The notes under the pieces were generated by a model, which was not told the DNA's origin, did not search any database, and saw only the letters and a list, made by a program, of their open reading frames with translations. From contig JAJEKV010000009.1 of the NCBI GenBank assembly GCA_021234155.1, forward strand, positions 6,561,546-6,625,545: a stretch of 64,000 nt of DNA, read 5' to 3'. Shown piece after piece: positions 1 to 10,904 of the stretch (its first letter is position 1; each line of letters begins with the position of its first letter). The position numbers were made by a program, and so were the translations under genes. The DNA is from Isoetes taiwanensis. Taxonomy: Eukaryota; Streptophyta; Lycopodiopsida; Isoetales; Isoetaceae.

Positions 1-2700
1 TCGTCGATCGTCGGGCAGTTTGCTTTCGAACATAGAAATCAGGTAAATCCTTCTACTTCAGTCTAGCTGAAGATTTAGGGTTTTTTTGTGAGAGTATTCG
101 GTCATTTGCCCTAAGCAGAACATAGACGAATCTAAACTTTTTGGCAACGAAGCAGCAAGTAATTTTCAGAGTGAAATACTTGATAAAGTTGAAGCTTCTA
201 TGGCAAAACAGAAAAATCAATGGGATTTTGAGGATTATCAGGCCTCTGAAAAGCCTTCCCGATTCAAAACCTGGCAAAGTTTGTCCTGCCCAAACACAAA
301 TCTAAGCTCGTAAGAAACATTTTGCACCGTATGAGTTGCATTGAGCTGAACTAATATCATTTCAATTTCAAGGATGAAGTGAACGAATTTTGTTTTGGAG
401 CATTGTAAAGGCAGGCGACAACATTTTAAAGGCATGCGAAAGCTATGTTATGGTCGTGGACGGATTGCTATAGCGGTTGACAGAGATAATGGTCGAAAAG
501 AATGGTTGATGTAAAAATAGTAGAGTTAGAGCATGTGCACATTTAGGGAAATGATTTTCCGGAAGGTTTTATGATTAGGACACGCAAGATGTAGAGATGG
601 AGCAGATTTCTAAATGCATTAGAATGAAGTTAAGAAAAACGTTGATGCAAAGAAATAGAATGAGGTGTGGCAGAGACAAGTGGCGGTGATGTAGAGGTAA
701 GGTTTTAGGGGTTTTAAGATTCAGCAAGTAAATGATGGCTGTAGTAGAGATAAGAAAGCACTGACGCAAAAGCTATGGCCTTTGACAGTGCACAGCTATT
801 GGTTAAGCAACATGCAACTCAGCTGGTAGTTTTGAGGCACTGAAAAAAGCTATGAAGCAAGAGCAAGCATTCTGACTGTTTTAAGTGCAGAAGCATAACA
901 AGAATTTCAAAAATGTACATCATTGTTGGACAGTTCCAATTGATGGTAAGCTTTTGTTCAATTTGACATTCCAAGCATAGTTGCAGACATACTATCTACA
1001 ATGATAAGCACTATTAATTTCCAAATTGTTTTGATATTTTCAGCTGTGTTTTCCAACATCTTTCTTATGCTCTGTGTTCATTTATATAGCTGTGTTTTGA
1101 TGTTTCTTCGGATGTTTATAGGCATCAAGATTCCTCAACATCAGTTGAATGTCGTATGTTGCTCACTTACTACGTTCCACTCTACTAATTATCTACCTCT
1201 TATAATGTGCAGGGCCATCAGTAGTAATATAAAAGATCTTTCACATTAAGATCTTTATTTGCTCATTGTTCTGTGATTTCTATCATAAGTGTTTGATTCA
1301 CAGTATAGATATTGAAGAGCGATTTCTGGATATTGGTGTTGTGGTTTCTTATGGTATCTCTGATGGTCCTTGTGGTACACTGGCTATGGTTATAGAGCTT
1401 ATGGTTAATGAATCTCTTAAACAAAACTGAAAATATCAACTTATGTTGGACAGATAGGGAACTAGCCTTACAATGGGACGCAGTAGAACAGTTTTCTGAC
1501 CCCGTAGGATAGGATGTTTATTGACCTCTTTATTGTATATGATCGGATTCTTAATTGAATTTTAAGGACAATCACACTCCAGGTACTAATCAACAAAACT
1601 AGCTGGCATTATTAATCAAAACAAAATTGATGGTCAAATTCTTGAATATGCCTAGGTGTGAAGCTTTCACCAAAGTAAATTTGTCATTCGTTTCTATAGG
1701 TAAACGTTGCATCAAGCTTAAGTGTGCAATCACCGTATGAGTGCCTTGAAGGGTGCCAATTCCTCTTCAAAACAATAAGAAATATCTAGATTTATCAGAA
1801 GATCTCAGGTATGGAGACGTTTATAGAAGGAATTATTGCATTTAGAATATGTGAGACAATGGATACGTTGATATTAAATATTGGACTGGCCTTTTACATC
1901 ATCAAGTGTAGCTTTTATCTAGAAAATTGAAATGGCCTTTTACACCATAAGTGTAGCTTTTATTTAGTTTGTCAGTGTTGGATTGGGCTGGACCTCGCTT
2001 GTGGTTTGTGGGCAAGCTTTTACATTATTGTTATTCGAGCCTATAATGTTGTAGAGTTGTCTAAGTTATTATTGAAGTTCGGTTATAGAACATCCAGTAG
2101 TTGTCTAAATTATTAGCCAAGTTCAACTATAAGGTCCACATGTATACGTTAACTCCAACCAACGCAATTGAGTTGGTAATAAAGAGAAATATTTATGATG
2201 GCATAGATAGTAATCACAAGGTCCTATCAAATATATAGAGGTGGTTTACTATTACAACTAGTTCAACTTTCACAGATCCATTTACTCTAGTTGGTAGCTT
2301 TAGAACTTGAACATCTTGCATGTTCAAGTATGGCTTCCACGCCATTTCAACATACAATTCAGACCAGCAAGTGATTCAGCGAAGAGAAATGTTTGCGGCG
2401 GCCTTGGCCGCCGCGATAAATTTCTTGTATTCATAATCCTCAGCTTATATTCAAAATCCTCGGTGGACGGGCATGACATTTACGGGCAAATGGTTATAGC
2501 TATTGGGGATTTGGAAGCGTGTAGTGTAGTAGCCCCTTAAAATTCCGAAAGGATGAGAAGCACTAACATGGTCGCTACCAGATCCGCACCAAGCAGCCGT
2601 AATGAAACCCTAAATACCCCCCAATGGGTGTCCTCCACGTATTCGCCTTCTCCCAATGGCGTCTTACCTGGCATGTATAGGTATTCCTTCTCCCTAATTG
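1..2700. other. Host DNA, no firm gene; one possible exon at about 119-256
   Basis: AT-rich sequence without a convincing gene. The best candidate is a plus-strand open stretch from about 119 to 256. It is preceded by an acceptor-like ...TAAGCAG and reads NIDESKLFGNEAASNF... through a region rich in acidic and aromatic residues (QWDFEDYQ). A possible GT donor lies at the end, at AAAGTTTGT. A second short open stretch (about 416-513) encodes ...GRIAIAVDRDNGRKEW. I could not join these into a gene or recognise a family. A 20-bp GC palindrome lies at 2395-2414. Confidence 0.3.
2395..2414. repeat. Perfect GC-rich palindrome
   Basis: Two 9-bp arms, GCGGCGGCC and GGCCGCCGC, are separated by TT in an otherwise AT-rich setting, about 350 bp upstream of the first coding exon at 2759. 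It could form a stable hairpin or bind a dimeric factor. No function can be assigned. Confidence 0.6.
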
Positions 2701-2758
2701 TTTGAGTAAACACTATCTGTCGGAATTGTCTCACTTCTCTGACATTGAAGCTTTGGTT

Positions 2759-3642
2759 ATGGCGACGGCCGCATCGCTTTGTTTCTTATTCCTCCTAGTA
2801 GTAACCAGCTATCCAGTTATCGGTCAATCTGTTTTCTAGTTTTTTCTTATGTTGCATGATCGTCTTTCGTCGGGGACACTTTTTAAATGCTAAAGCTGCA
2901 GATATGCCTGAGTGCCGTATCGGGTTCAAGCTTTAGCAACGTCTCTTACCAAAATATGACGATATATCCTGCCATTTCTCCTGGTAATGTTCTTTTTTAT
3001 TTCCGGCAGTAGTCAATTCTTTATCTTGCGAATCTTTGGAAATGATCTATTTCATCAAAACTGCAAATCTTTAGGTAGCAAGCTTCAATATGCGTGAATT
3101 TTGCAGGTTTCTTGGGGACAGGGACGCTATACACGGTTTCAATTAATATTACGGAAAACGCTTGCAGAGGTCTTTGTAATACAGAGCTGTATGTCGGTAA
3201 AAGCTCTGAAATGCGCCTCAAGATGAGGATGGGGCTCAAATCCGTAGTTGCAATAATAGGTCTAACGGAAGCAGAGTATCATTTCATTGTTTCTTGCAAT
3301 AAAACTCAAGATACAGGTGATTTACGCACTGATTTAATTTTCATAATATAGAAAAGGGGCTTAGGTTCGAAATGGCAGAGCTCTGATTGCTTATTATTCT
3401 GTTTTGATGTACAAGAATGCTATGCAGTTCCGGCCGAACTAATCTTTGTAGTCAAGCCAGAAATGCCAAGACAGGTTGAAATAGGTAAAATCAGTCTGAG
3501 AAGAATGGAAGTTATGAAGCAATGCTGCAGATATTGTGTGGAGAGGTCTAAGATGATCCGCATCGTAGGTGTTTTTGTGATAGAAGGGATTTCGTTTCTG
3601 ATTATCAGCTATATTGCCCGGCATGCTAAAAGAAACATCTGA
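2759..3642 (+). CDS. Putative small secreted/type I membrane protein, four exons
   Basis: No family is recognised. Four exons join with consistent phases: 2759-2830, 2902-2983, 3107-3316 and 3416-3642, totalling 591 nt (196 residues plus stop). All junctions are GT-AG. The first donor (GTTTTC) is weak; the others are GTAATG and GTGATT, with acceptors CTGCAG, TTGCAG and TACAAG. Exon 1 encodes a signal peptide (MATAASLCFLFLLVVTSYPV). The middle part has possible N-glycosylation sites (NVS, NMT, NIT, NKT) and scattered cysteines, as expected of an extracellular domain. Exon 4 ends in a hydrophobic segment (GVFVIEGISFLIISYIA) followed by the basic tail RHAKRNI, which suggests a C-terminal membrane anchor. 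The exon model is my inference from frame and splice sites. Confidence 0.55.
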
Positions 3643-4565
3643 TCTTCTGTTTTTAAATAATTGTTATGTTTAAGGCGAAAAAAAAGCCCTTTTACTTGCA
3701 TACTAGTTAACATGTGTTATAACTACTATTAAACTAACAAACTTCTGATCAAACCATTGATTAAAACAAGGTGCTACGCACGGACGTGTTCCGAGGGTGA
3801 AGTGGCTTAAATCATACTTCAAAGTCATGTTTTCACAATCAATCAAAATTGCTACTTCAGACAATACAATACTTGATAACATGATTTTAAGAAGATTGGC
3901 CTGAAGAAATGTCTAGTCCATGTCATCACAACAACCTCAAAATTTGCTCTATGTGTAGTTTTTTGTTGCCTTTTTTGTAAAAAAACAATAACTAAAATCT
4001 ATACATATTATTTTTCTGAAAATGCTAGAAATGACACATAGTTTTTGTGAGTCAGAAGCGGCCGAATCTGCTCAGGTCGATTCTGTACTGCAAAAGAGAA
4101 GTCGATTCTGTATACTTTAAGGAAATTAAACGATCCTATTGCTTATTGCTGATTCTTGTTGCCCGATTCATAACCCGAGCTCTCAATTCTATAAAAAATT
4201 CCAACAACTAGAAATGGACGATGTGTCTCAGAATGCTAGTTCTTACTTGAATGTCCGTATCCTAGTCAGTAGAAGGGCCACATATATGAAAGAATAATGA
4301 TGACATGAAATGAAATGGTTTTTTGAAAAGTCAAACTCACTTAGCACTGTAACCTTTCTATTTGCTTGCATCTGCACACTTTCTTCTGCCTTTTAAATAT
4401 GTGTCAAGCTATCAGGCTGAGCGAATTACTGCCCATCCTATTCCACATCACAAGAAAGAAACTTGGGTTTGGGTTGCATTTGGCAGATTGGAGTTCTAGA
4501 ATAAAAGGTAAGATCTTTAGAATAGAAGGTAAAATCTTCAAAATGAGGGATAAATTCTTTTGAAT
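3643..4565. other. Intergenic DNA, nothing recognised
   Basis: AT-rich sequence with no coding exon, RNA gene or repeat that I can support. Its right end is the left breakpoint of the inferred inversion; LTR sequence of element 1 starts abruptly at about 4566. Confidence 0.4.
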
Positions 4566-5317
4566 GCAGAGGGAGCAAGCCTTCGATCCACGTCAAGGAG
4601 CATGGAGACGCCAGGAATGGGAGGAAGTGCTTCTGGAGGAGGTGGGTTGAGTAGAGTTCATGTTAGTTCATCTGGAAGTTAGCACTCCAGATGGGTTAGT
4701 AGTTCGTATCTAGAGTAGAGCCACCCTAGATCCTTTGTTGAACATCGGGAAGGGGAGATGCAATCCTTCCTACCTCGTCGGACCAGGGAGATGCAACCTG
4801 GAGTAGTCCCGATGGGTGATGCCATGGGATTGCGTATCCGGAAGGTTAGAGTCATGCCACAGCTTGATCTAGCCCATCTGCAAAGTATGCACAGGAGGGG
4901 CGGATGGAGTGGTCAACCCTAGCCATTGTCTTATGCCAGCCCCGCCATTGTTATGACTCGGTCTGCTCTATCTTGAGGCTTATCCAGTCAGTCGACTCCC
5001 TTATGTGTCGGAGCCACGGGTAGGAGCTCTCATGTTTTATGGCATATGATTATGTTCCTTGCATCTATGGATATGCGGTTGAGCTACCCTTCGAGGTGGC
5101 ATATTGTATTGTATTGCTAGTTCTGACGTGTTTATGCTTCCGCTGTGATAGGAGCCCATAGGGGAAGGGCGCGCAAGACACCTTCGTGTCCCCTTCCCGC
5201 ACTACGGAGGTTCCAGAGTGCGGGATAGACGGAGGGCCTGTGCGGTTGTTGAGCCGGACGGGGGATTTCCTGCCGAGTGTACGGCCGGGCGCCGTATATT
5301 TAGCAGGGAGCGTCACA
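4566..5317 (+). repeat. Inverted, internally deleted part of the element 1 3' LTR
   Basis: This is homologous to the reverse complement of 31362-32620. The match includes the stretch around 5150-5317 and the LTR end GGGAGCGTCACA. An internal piece corresponding to about 31940-32447 is missing, with the junction near 4745. The LTR end at 5317 is followed by TTTAG, the target duplication, and then by exon sequence. Confidence 0.85.
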
Positions 5318-5473
5318 TTTAGTTATTTAGCACTATCAAATCCAGGTCCAGAATTGAACAGTTATTGGGACCAATTTATACGTGTTGGACCTTGCTGTGG
5401 CGATACAACTGTCTCTTTGGATCCTGGTAAAGAATGGCGAGCAGCTCAAATTATAAGCACTCCAAATATTTAA
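5318..5473 (+). pseudogene. 3' half of the last exon of a PnsB2-like gene, inverted
   Basis: This open stretch runs directly out of the LTR end and encodes FSYLALSNPGPELNSYW, then GPCCGD, LDPGKEWRAAQ, and a stop at 5471-5473. It continues in frame from the partial exon at 33000-33040: that exon ends GTGGGCTTTAG and this fragment begins TTTAGTTATTTAG. Collapsing the duplicated TTTAG gives ...KVGFSYLALSNPG without a frame break. The fragment is therefore the C-terminus of the interrupted gene, carried to the opposite strand by inversion. The PGKEWRAAQ ending fits the galactose-mutarotase-like fold of the PnsB2/NDF2 family. That family name is from memory of the family, not a search. Confidence 0.75.
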
Positions 5474-5483
5474 TCTTCAAAAT

Positions 5484-5500
5484 GACAATTAAATGCAACA
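5484..5500 (+). repeat. LINE target-site duplication, left copy
   Basis: GACAATTAAATGCAACA. The identical 17 bp recur at 8273-8289, directly after the poly(A) tail. The site lies 10 bp past the stop codon of the exon fragment ending at 5473, so the LINE entered the 3' UTR or flank of the PnsB2-like gene. Confidence 0.92.
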
Positions 5501-6567
5501 TTGCCAAGGATATGGAGAAAGGAAAGAGCCCTGGTCCGGACGGGTTACCAGTTGAATTTTTCATTAAAGTTTGGCACATTCTTGGGGATCCTATTACATG
5601 TCTTGCAAATGAGTTTAGAGATAGTAAATGTTTGGATGCCAGAATTAATACGAGCCTAATCACTCTTATTCTCAAGATAGAGGTGCCTGCTACATTCTCA
5701 GATTACAGGCCTATTTCCTTATCTAATGTCATTTATAAATTGATATCTGGAACTATTGCTAGAAGGCTTAAGACGGTTCTTGAGAGAATTATTAGTACCT
5801 CCCAGGCGGCCTATTTGAAGGACAGATTCATCCTTGACAATGTTGTGACAGCCATTCTGGGATTACACTGGGCTAAGGACACTAATCAAGATGTGGCCCT
5901 GGTTAAATTGGATATTACAAAAGCCTTTGACTCAGTTAGCTGGAATTTCCTTTTTAAATGTTGCAAGGCCCTCGGGTTCTCCAATGAGGTAATTCTGATT
6001 TTTAAAGCTATTCTATCCAACTCGAGATCCTCTGTTTTAATTAATGGGGAGTGTGGACCCTTTTTTCCCTTACAAAGGGGGGTTAAACAAGGGTGCCCTC
6101 TTGCTCCGTTTCTCTTTCTTATCATCATGGAAGCTCTTCATAGCAAGCTTGAAGAAGCCAAGAGTACTAACTTGATCCAGGGACTCACTCTCCCAGTAAA
6201 TGGGGACTTGGATCATATTTTAAATGGGCATTTTGCAGATGACACATTCCTGCTTGTATCGATGGAGAATCGGTCTCTAAGCAATACTCAAACCATACTA
6301 GAAGAATTTGGAGAAGCTTCAGGGTGTAAGATCAATCCTATCAAATCTAAGATAGTGGCTAAGGATCAGGTAAAAGGGGAGCAAGCGGCTGCTCTCATGG
6401 GCTGTAAGTATATTCCACCAACTAACTCCTCCAAAATTTTAGGGATTCCTATGGCTCTCAAGGGGAGCCCTTCTGATATTTGGACTGAGATAATAGAAAA
6501 GTTCCAAAGGAAGGTCGACAGTCTGAATTGCAAGTATATATTTCCAAGCAGGGTAGAGCTATCATAG
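5501..6567 (+). pseudogene. LINE reverse transcriptase
   Basis: The translation shows the L1-type RT blocks in order: KSPGPDGLPVEFF, the DYRPISLSNVIYK block, AAYLKDRFI, LDITKAFDSVSW, GVKQGCPLAPFLF and the catalytic FADDTFLL. The enzyme would copy LINE RNA at a nicked target. The 5' part is missing, and the frame breaks at about 6567, where the coding sequence moves to another frame. Confidence 0.9.
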
Positions 6568-6750
6568 CCAATTTTGTCATCTCTTCCTCTCATGTATATC
6601 AGTCCTCAATTATCCTTGCTCCCAAGAAAGTTTCTGCCAAGCTCCAGAGTATTATTGGGAAATTTATAGCTTGTGGTCAAAATAGGAGATGCTGGACCCC
6701 TGTTGCCATGAAGGAGTGTTGCAAAAAGCAAGAAATATGGGGGGCTGGGG

Positions 6751-8104
6751 GTGATTGACATTGAAAAGCAGGGGTTGGCTCTGGCAGCCAAGTATTTCTT
6801 CAAAGCTGCCCATAATAGAATCAATCATCCTGTCTCCATTATCATCAGGTACTACCTGACTAGATGTCATCCCTATGGCTGGAGGAACCTGAAGATGAGT
6901 CTTCCCCATTCTATCTATTTTCCTTTCACGGTTCCTAATTCCACTCCCGGGCTGATTAAGAAGTGGATCAGAGCATGGAATCTGGTCAGGAATATGTATA
7001 TCTGGAAGGAGGGATTAGCCATGGACCAATCTATCTTTTGGAATCCAGGCCTTTTGACCAATGATCCTTCCCTTTGCCTAGCTTGCCACTTTCCTGATCA
7101 GGCTAGATTATGGGAAAATAAAGGGGTCCACCTTATTAGAGATATGTTCAATGATCAGGGGATCATCCCGTTCGGTCAGTCGGCTCTGTCGGAAGAAGAT
7201 GACAGATGTGAGTTTCTCTACAACAATATCTGTGCCATGATTATCCAAGGGAAGTGGGCAGAAGAAGACCACAATTGGAATCATAATGGGAACACTGGGT
7301 TTACAGTCAAAGCAGCCTATAGATTTCTGATTAAAGATAATATCATCACTATGCATAATAAGTGGCAGATCGGGGAAGACAGATGTATCAGGAACCTAAA
7401 GTTTATGTGGTCCAGCCCAATCCCCCCTAAAATTAAATCCTTTATGTGGCAGTTATGGCACAAAGCGTTAGCCACCAATCACAAGAGACACAAAATTCGG
7501 ATGGCAGATTCGGATGTGTGCCCCAGGTGCCTCATGCATAAGGAGGATGAGGATCATTTATTTAGAACATTCTTATGGTCGGAATGGATCCTGGAGCTTG
7601 CTTCGGGGATGATGGGAGCAGACCTCAACGCCATAAATCATACAGATTTCTTCCTCCCTAACGACCCGAATGATTGGAGGATATATATCATTTTGTGGAG
7701 ATTGTGGAAGGGGAGGAACCAGTTCATTTTCCAGTGTGATATTAAATGGATTAATGCAGCGCGATAAATTCTCTAACATGGTTTCTTTCGTCCTTACAGG
7801 AATCATATATATGATGATCAGGAAGCTCAAATGGAAGAAGATGGACCCGATAACAAATCAGGAATGGATCAAGGTGTTCGGACCTCCTGAAGTGGAAGGG
7901 CATAACTACCCGTGCTTTTGTGGATGCTGCTGTGACCAAAATCCTGATGCGAGAAGAGGCCAGCTTTGTGAGGCCAAGGATAACAAAGGAAGATTCAACA
8001 TGGCTAAAGCAGAGGCTTGTATGTGTACTTTCTGCGTCCTTTCAGTCATGGTGAGGGGCAGAGGCAGGAAACAGAAGAATTTCAATCTCAAGTCCCACTT
8101 TTAA
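6751..8104 (+). pseudogene. LINE C-terminal region with zf-RVT zinc-binding domain
   Basis: This continues the LINE protein after a frameshift. It contains the plant zf-RVT block, SSPIPPKIKSFMWQLWHKAL, then CPRCLMHKEDEDHLF, a Cys-Cys-His pattern typical of the end of plant L1 ORF2. A further frame change at about 7767 leads to a Cys-rich tail (CFCGCCC) that ends at 8104. The 3' UTR and poly(A) follow. Confidence 0.8.
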
Positions 8105-8272
8105 GGACTAAAGCTGATGCTTTAGATTAAATCTGTTTCTACATATCAGAACCGAGCTCATCTATCTATCTATCTTTTTATGCTAGACATGGGTTATACT
8201 TCCCTGTAAAAAGTAATTTTGTACACTATAATTATATACTTAATATACTAATAGCCTTCAATTAAAAAAAAA

Positions 8273-8289
8273 GACAATTAAATGCAACA
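8273..8289 (+). repeat. LINE target-site duplication, right copy
   Basis: GACAATTAAATGCAACA, identical to 5484-5500, directly after the LINE poly(A). Confidence 0.92.
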
Positions 8290-9078
8290 AACAACCCAAA
8301 ATGAGCATCGATCAGCCCCAACAATGGCCAGGAAAGGATTTGGCACAGCAGCCTAAATTTGCAATGCTTCGTAAATTTGCAATGCTTCATAGAAACAGGG
8401 ACAACTAACCATTTTCAAACGGTTGAATACAAGATAGCTGGATTACACGCTGCATAACATTTACAATTTATTTATAACAAAAACTAGAAAAGCGGCTGTA
8501 TTGCATTTTCGACCATTTTTTTTGCCAAGAATCTTAAATTTCAAAATGAGGCTTCATTCGGAAGTTGAAGCAAAAGTTGGAACCCGAAATCTATATTGCA
8601 TTTTCGACTACTGTTTGGTCAATTTTGGGGTATTGTATTCTCGGCTACTCTTTGGCCAAAAGCATGCTAAGCCATATCCTATATCCTTCATCTATTGTGT
8701 GTAGAAAGAGATAAATGCTAACATACTAAAATAGTGAAGGACCACTTTTTGGCCAAAAGCCATAAGCAAAAGAGGAAATCCAAAACATGTACTGCTCTCG
8801 ACTACTATTTGGAATAACCATTAGTACTTCGTAAAAGCAACTTGGGTTGCATTATCCCTTTTTAGTCCAATAGCATTGTGCCATGTGGCACAAAAATTTT
8901 CCCGCCTAGTTTCTAATACATTGTGCTGTGTGGTGTAAAACCTTTAATTGGATCCCTACTATGTGGTGGCGTAAAATCTTTTCCTTGAATCCCTACTCTG
9001 TTTTTCCTTGAATCCCTACTCTGTTTAACGACAGTTCTTGGTTTTTAACAATTGTGGAGAAGGGATGGTTCTGAAACT
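8290..9078. other. Host flank inside the inverted segment, no gene
   Basis: This is AT-rich sequence, ancestrally the 3' flank of the PnsB2-like gene. A short direct repeat (TTTTTCCTTGAATCCCTACT) occurs twice near 8980-9022. I see nothing else. The right end is an inversion breakpoint. Confidence 0.5.
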
Positions 9079-9411
9079 CGAACGGTGCTCGAAACGGGGT
9101 TTCGGGCACGTGGATGAGAGATCAGGTGCTAGGTCAGGGAAAAGGGTCTAGGGTTAGGGTTAGAGCCAATATAGGTGTGGGTCCACATGGGATGCCACGT
9201 GGCACCACTAGGATAAGGCCGTGTGGCGGTTGCCCAATAGGATAAGGCCATGTGGAAATGGGCCTTATCCTAAGGTTATCTAAGTTAACAATTAACTTAG
9301 ATGTGCACCCCTTGCCACTTTCTGAGGCATACAAGGCTACCTAGGTAGACTTGTATGGTGACGGTCCAGGAATGTACGTATTTATGGCGTATATTCCCCT
9401 GGAACGTCACA
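9079..9411 (-). repeat. Element 1 3' LTR, outer 333 bp
   Basis: Nearly identical to 32667-32999, with the LTR end TGTGACG on the minus strand at 9411. The remainder of this LTR is displaced and inverted at 4566-5317. Confidence 0.9.
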
Positions 9412-9424
9412 TTCTCCCCCCCTT
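9412..9424 (-). promoter_or_regulatory. Polypurine tract of element 1
   Basis: The minus strand reads AAGGGGGGGAGAA directly before the LTR start TGTGACG, the expected primer for plus-strand DNA synthesis. A perfect 8-bp-arm hairpin (CAATGCTG/CAGCATTG) lies just upstream at about 9430-9449. Confidence 0.85.
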
Positions 9425-10250
9425 AGGACAATGCTGTCCTCAGCATTGCGCTAAGGTGACGAACCTAACTACCCTGCAAAACAACATCAGAACATACACT
9501 TAAGTTAAGTTTAAACGATCAACTTCCTATTAAAAGTTAAATGTCAAAATTTAGGCTATATTTGTACTTATACAAAATTATATAGCCTTAACAAAGTTAC
9601 TTCTTACAATAATTCAAAACATTATTATAAGAGTTATTAGGGTTCATAATCTAAATTATGGTTCCCCCATCTTCTCGTAATGCGCCCCACCTCGAAGCTC
9701 CTTCTCACTTGCCTGCACATGGAGCACATTACGTTAGTTTAATTAATAAGTTTGTGGTTTTAGGGGACCACCCCCCTTACCAATACCTTGCACTCGATCA
9801 TGGCCCTTTCGGATTTGAGCTTAAGGACCATTTAAGATGATCCCATCATCGCCCATGATCAAGTGCTACCTTGTACTCGATTTTTAGGTGCGAAACCCCT
9901 AGTGCATCATGCCCCAAGGGTTTTAAGCTGAGGAACGTCTCACGATCCCATCATCGCACATGATGACTTTAACCTTCACCATGACCCCCTATGGCCGGTG
10001 TCGCGAGCCCGCGCATCGTGGCATAAGGAGCATCCGTCGATGTCCCATCATCCAAGCTATGCCTCATGCCTCCTCTCTCTCTCTCGCATGACCCTATTGG
10101 TCATGCGCACCTCTTCTTGGTGCATGTTGGCCTAGAGAACGCCTTTAAAGGCTTATCTCATCATCAGCCCACATGTTCCAAGATCTTTGGCATATGTATT
10201 CCACTAGCTAGAATACATCTGCCAGAGCTAGAGGCTAACTAAGAAACATA

Positions 10251-10817
10251 CTAAGCTAACCTCCTGGCAAGTCGGGGTCGACCAAGTGGGAGGCGACTTC
10301 GCCCATCAAACTCCTTCATAAATTCTGGGTATTGCTTCTCCAAATCCTGCTTCAATACCCATGTCGCGTCTTCCACGGGCAAGTGTTTCCACTTGACCAA
10401 ATACTGGAGGAACTGAGACCTCCTAGTCTTCTTGAATGACTTATCAAGAAGTAACTCAGGCACAATTTCGACTTGCTCCTCCGTCATTTCCAACAAAGTT
10501 GGGGTATCCAAGACCTCCTCAGGGTTAGGATTGTGCCTTTTCAATAAACTTACGTGGAAAACCTTGTTGGAATGTTGGGTCGGAAGATCCAACTTGTAGG
10601 CTTGGGAGCCCACTCTCTCCAAAATCTTGAACGGACCAGCCCATCGAGGGGCAAGCTTCTTGCAACTTCCAATCCGAAGCTTCGCTTGCTTAACCTTGAT
10701 CTTCAACCACACGCTATCGCCTACCTTGAACTCTCTTACGGTCACGGTAGCATGCTTGGCTACACTCTTCTGCCGACTTCTTGCTGCTAGGAGGTAACCC
10801 CTCACTTCTTCCACCAA
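10251..10817 (-). CDS. Element 1 integrase C-terminus with chromodomain
   Basis: The 188-residue open frame begins in the integrase C-terminal region. It has the GPF(K)ILERVGSQAYKLDLP block typical of Ty3/gypsy integrases. It ends in a chromodomain (QFLQYLVKWKHLPVEDATW). Chromodomains of chromoviruses steer integration to modified chromatin. The stop lies near 10251. Nothing is missing from this domain. It is separated from the integrase core by a short gap with a frame change. Confidence 0.92.
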   Translation of the reverse strand: MVEEVRGYLLAARSRQKSVAKHATVTVREFKVGDSVWLKIKVKQAKLRIGSCKKLAPRWAGPFKILERVGSQAYKLDLPTQHSNKVFHVSLLKRHNPNPEEVLDTPTLLEMTEEQVEIVPELLLDKSFKKTRRSQFLQYLVKWKHLPVEDATWVLKQDLEKQYPEFMKEFDGRSRLPLGRPRLARRLA

Positions 10818-10904
10818 GCTGCATATCTCCTAGCATCTGGACACTTCAACCTTTTGACGGGATTGTGCCAAGTGTCCCGGGGGTAAGCTGCTTGGTACCG
10901 TAAT

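Larger units (their letters stand above)
5501..8272 (+). mobile_element. 5'-truncated L1-type LINE
   Basis: This is a 2.8-kb non-LTR retrotransposon flanked by a 17-bp target duplication and ending in a short poly(A) (AATTAAAAAAAAA). The sequence starts inside the reverse transcriptase domain (KSPGPDGLP) with no endonuclease or ORF1, as expected of a 5'-truncated insertion. The coding sequence runs in several frames: about 5501-6567 carries the RT, and 6751-8104 carries the C-terminal part. The copy is dead unless the frameshifts are sequencing errors. Confidence 0.93.
4566..9078. other. Inferred inverted segment
   Basis: The plus strand from 4566 matches the reverse complement of the element 1 LTR from about 32620 leftward. 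The matching LTR remainder in the expected orientation starts at 9079 (equivalent to 32667). Flipping 4566-9078 would bring 4566 next to 9079 and rebuild a nearly complete 3' LTR, with only about 46 bp missing. It would also place the flipped exon fragment (5318-5473) on the minus strand, in line with the rest of the PnsB2-like gene at 33000-33906. The TTTAG/CTAAA target duplication is recovered at the same time, which strongly supports this reading. Confidence 0.8.

Noticed and set aside
4566-5317. A separate solo LTR in plus orientation
   Set aside because: It lacks the outer third of the LTR that is present at 9079-9411, and its end shares the TTTAG duplication with the 5' LTR. Inversion is the simpler explanation.
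10020-10140. Possible tRNA or small RNA in the 3' untranslated region of element 1
   Set aside because: No cloverleaf or box A/B pair could be made out by eye.
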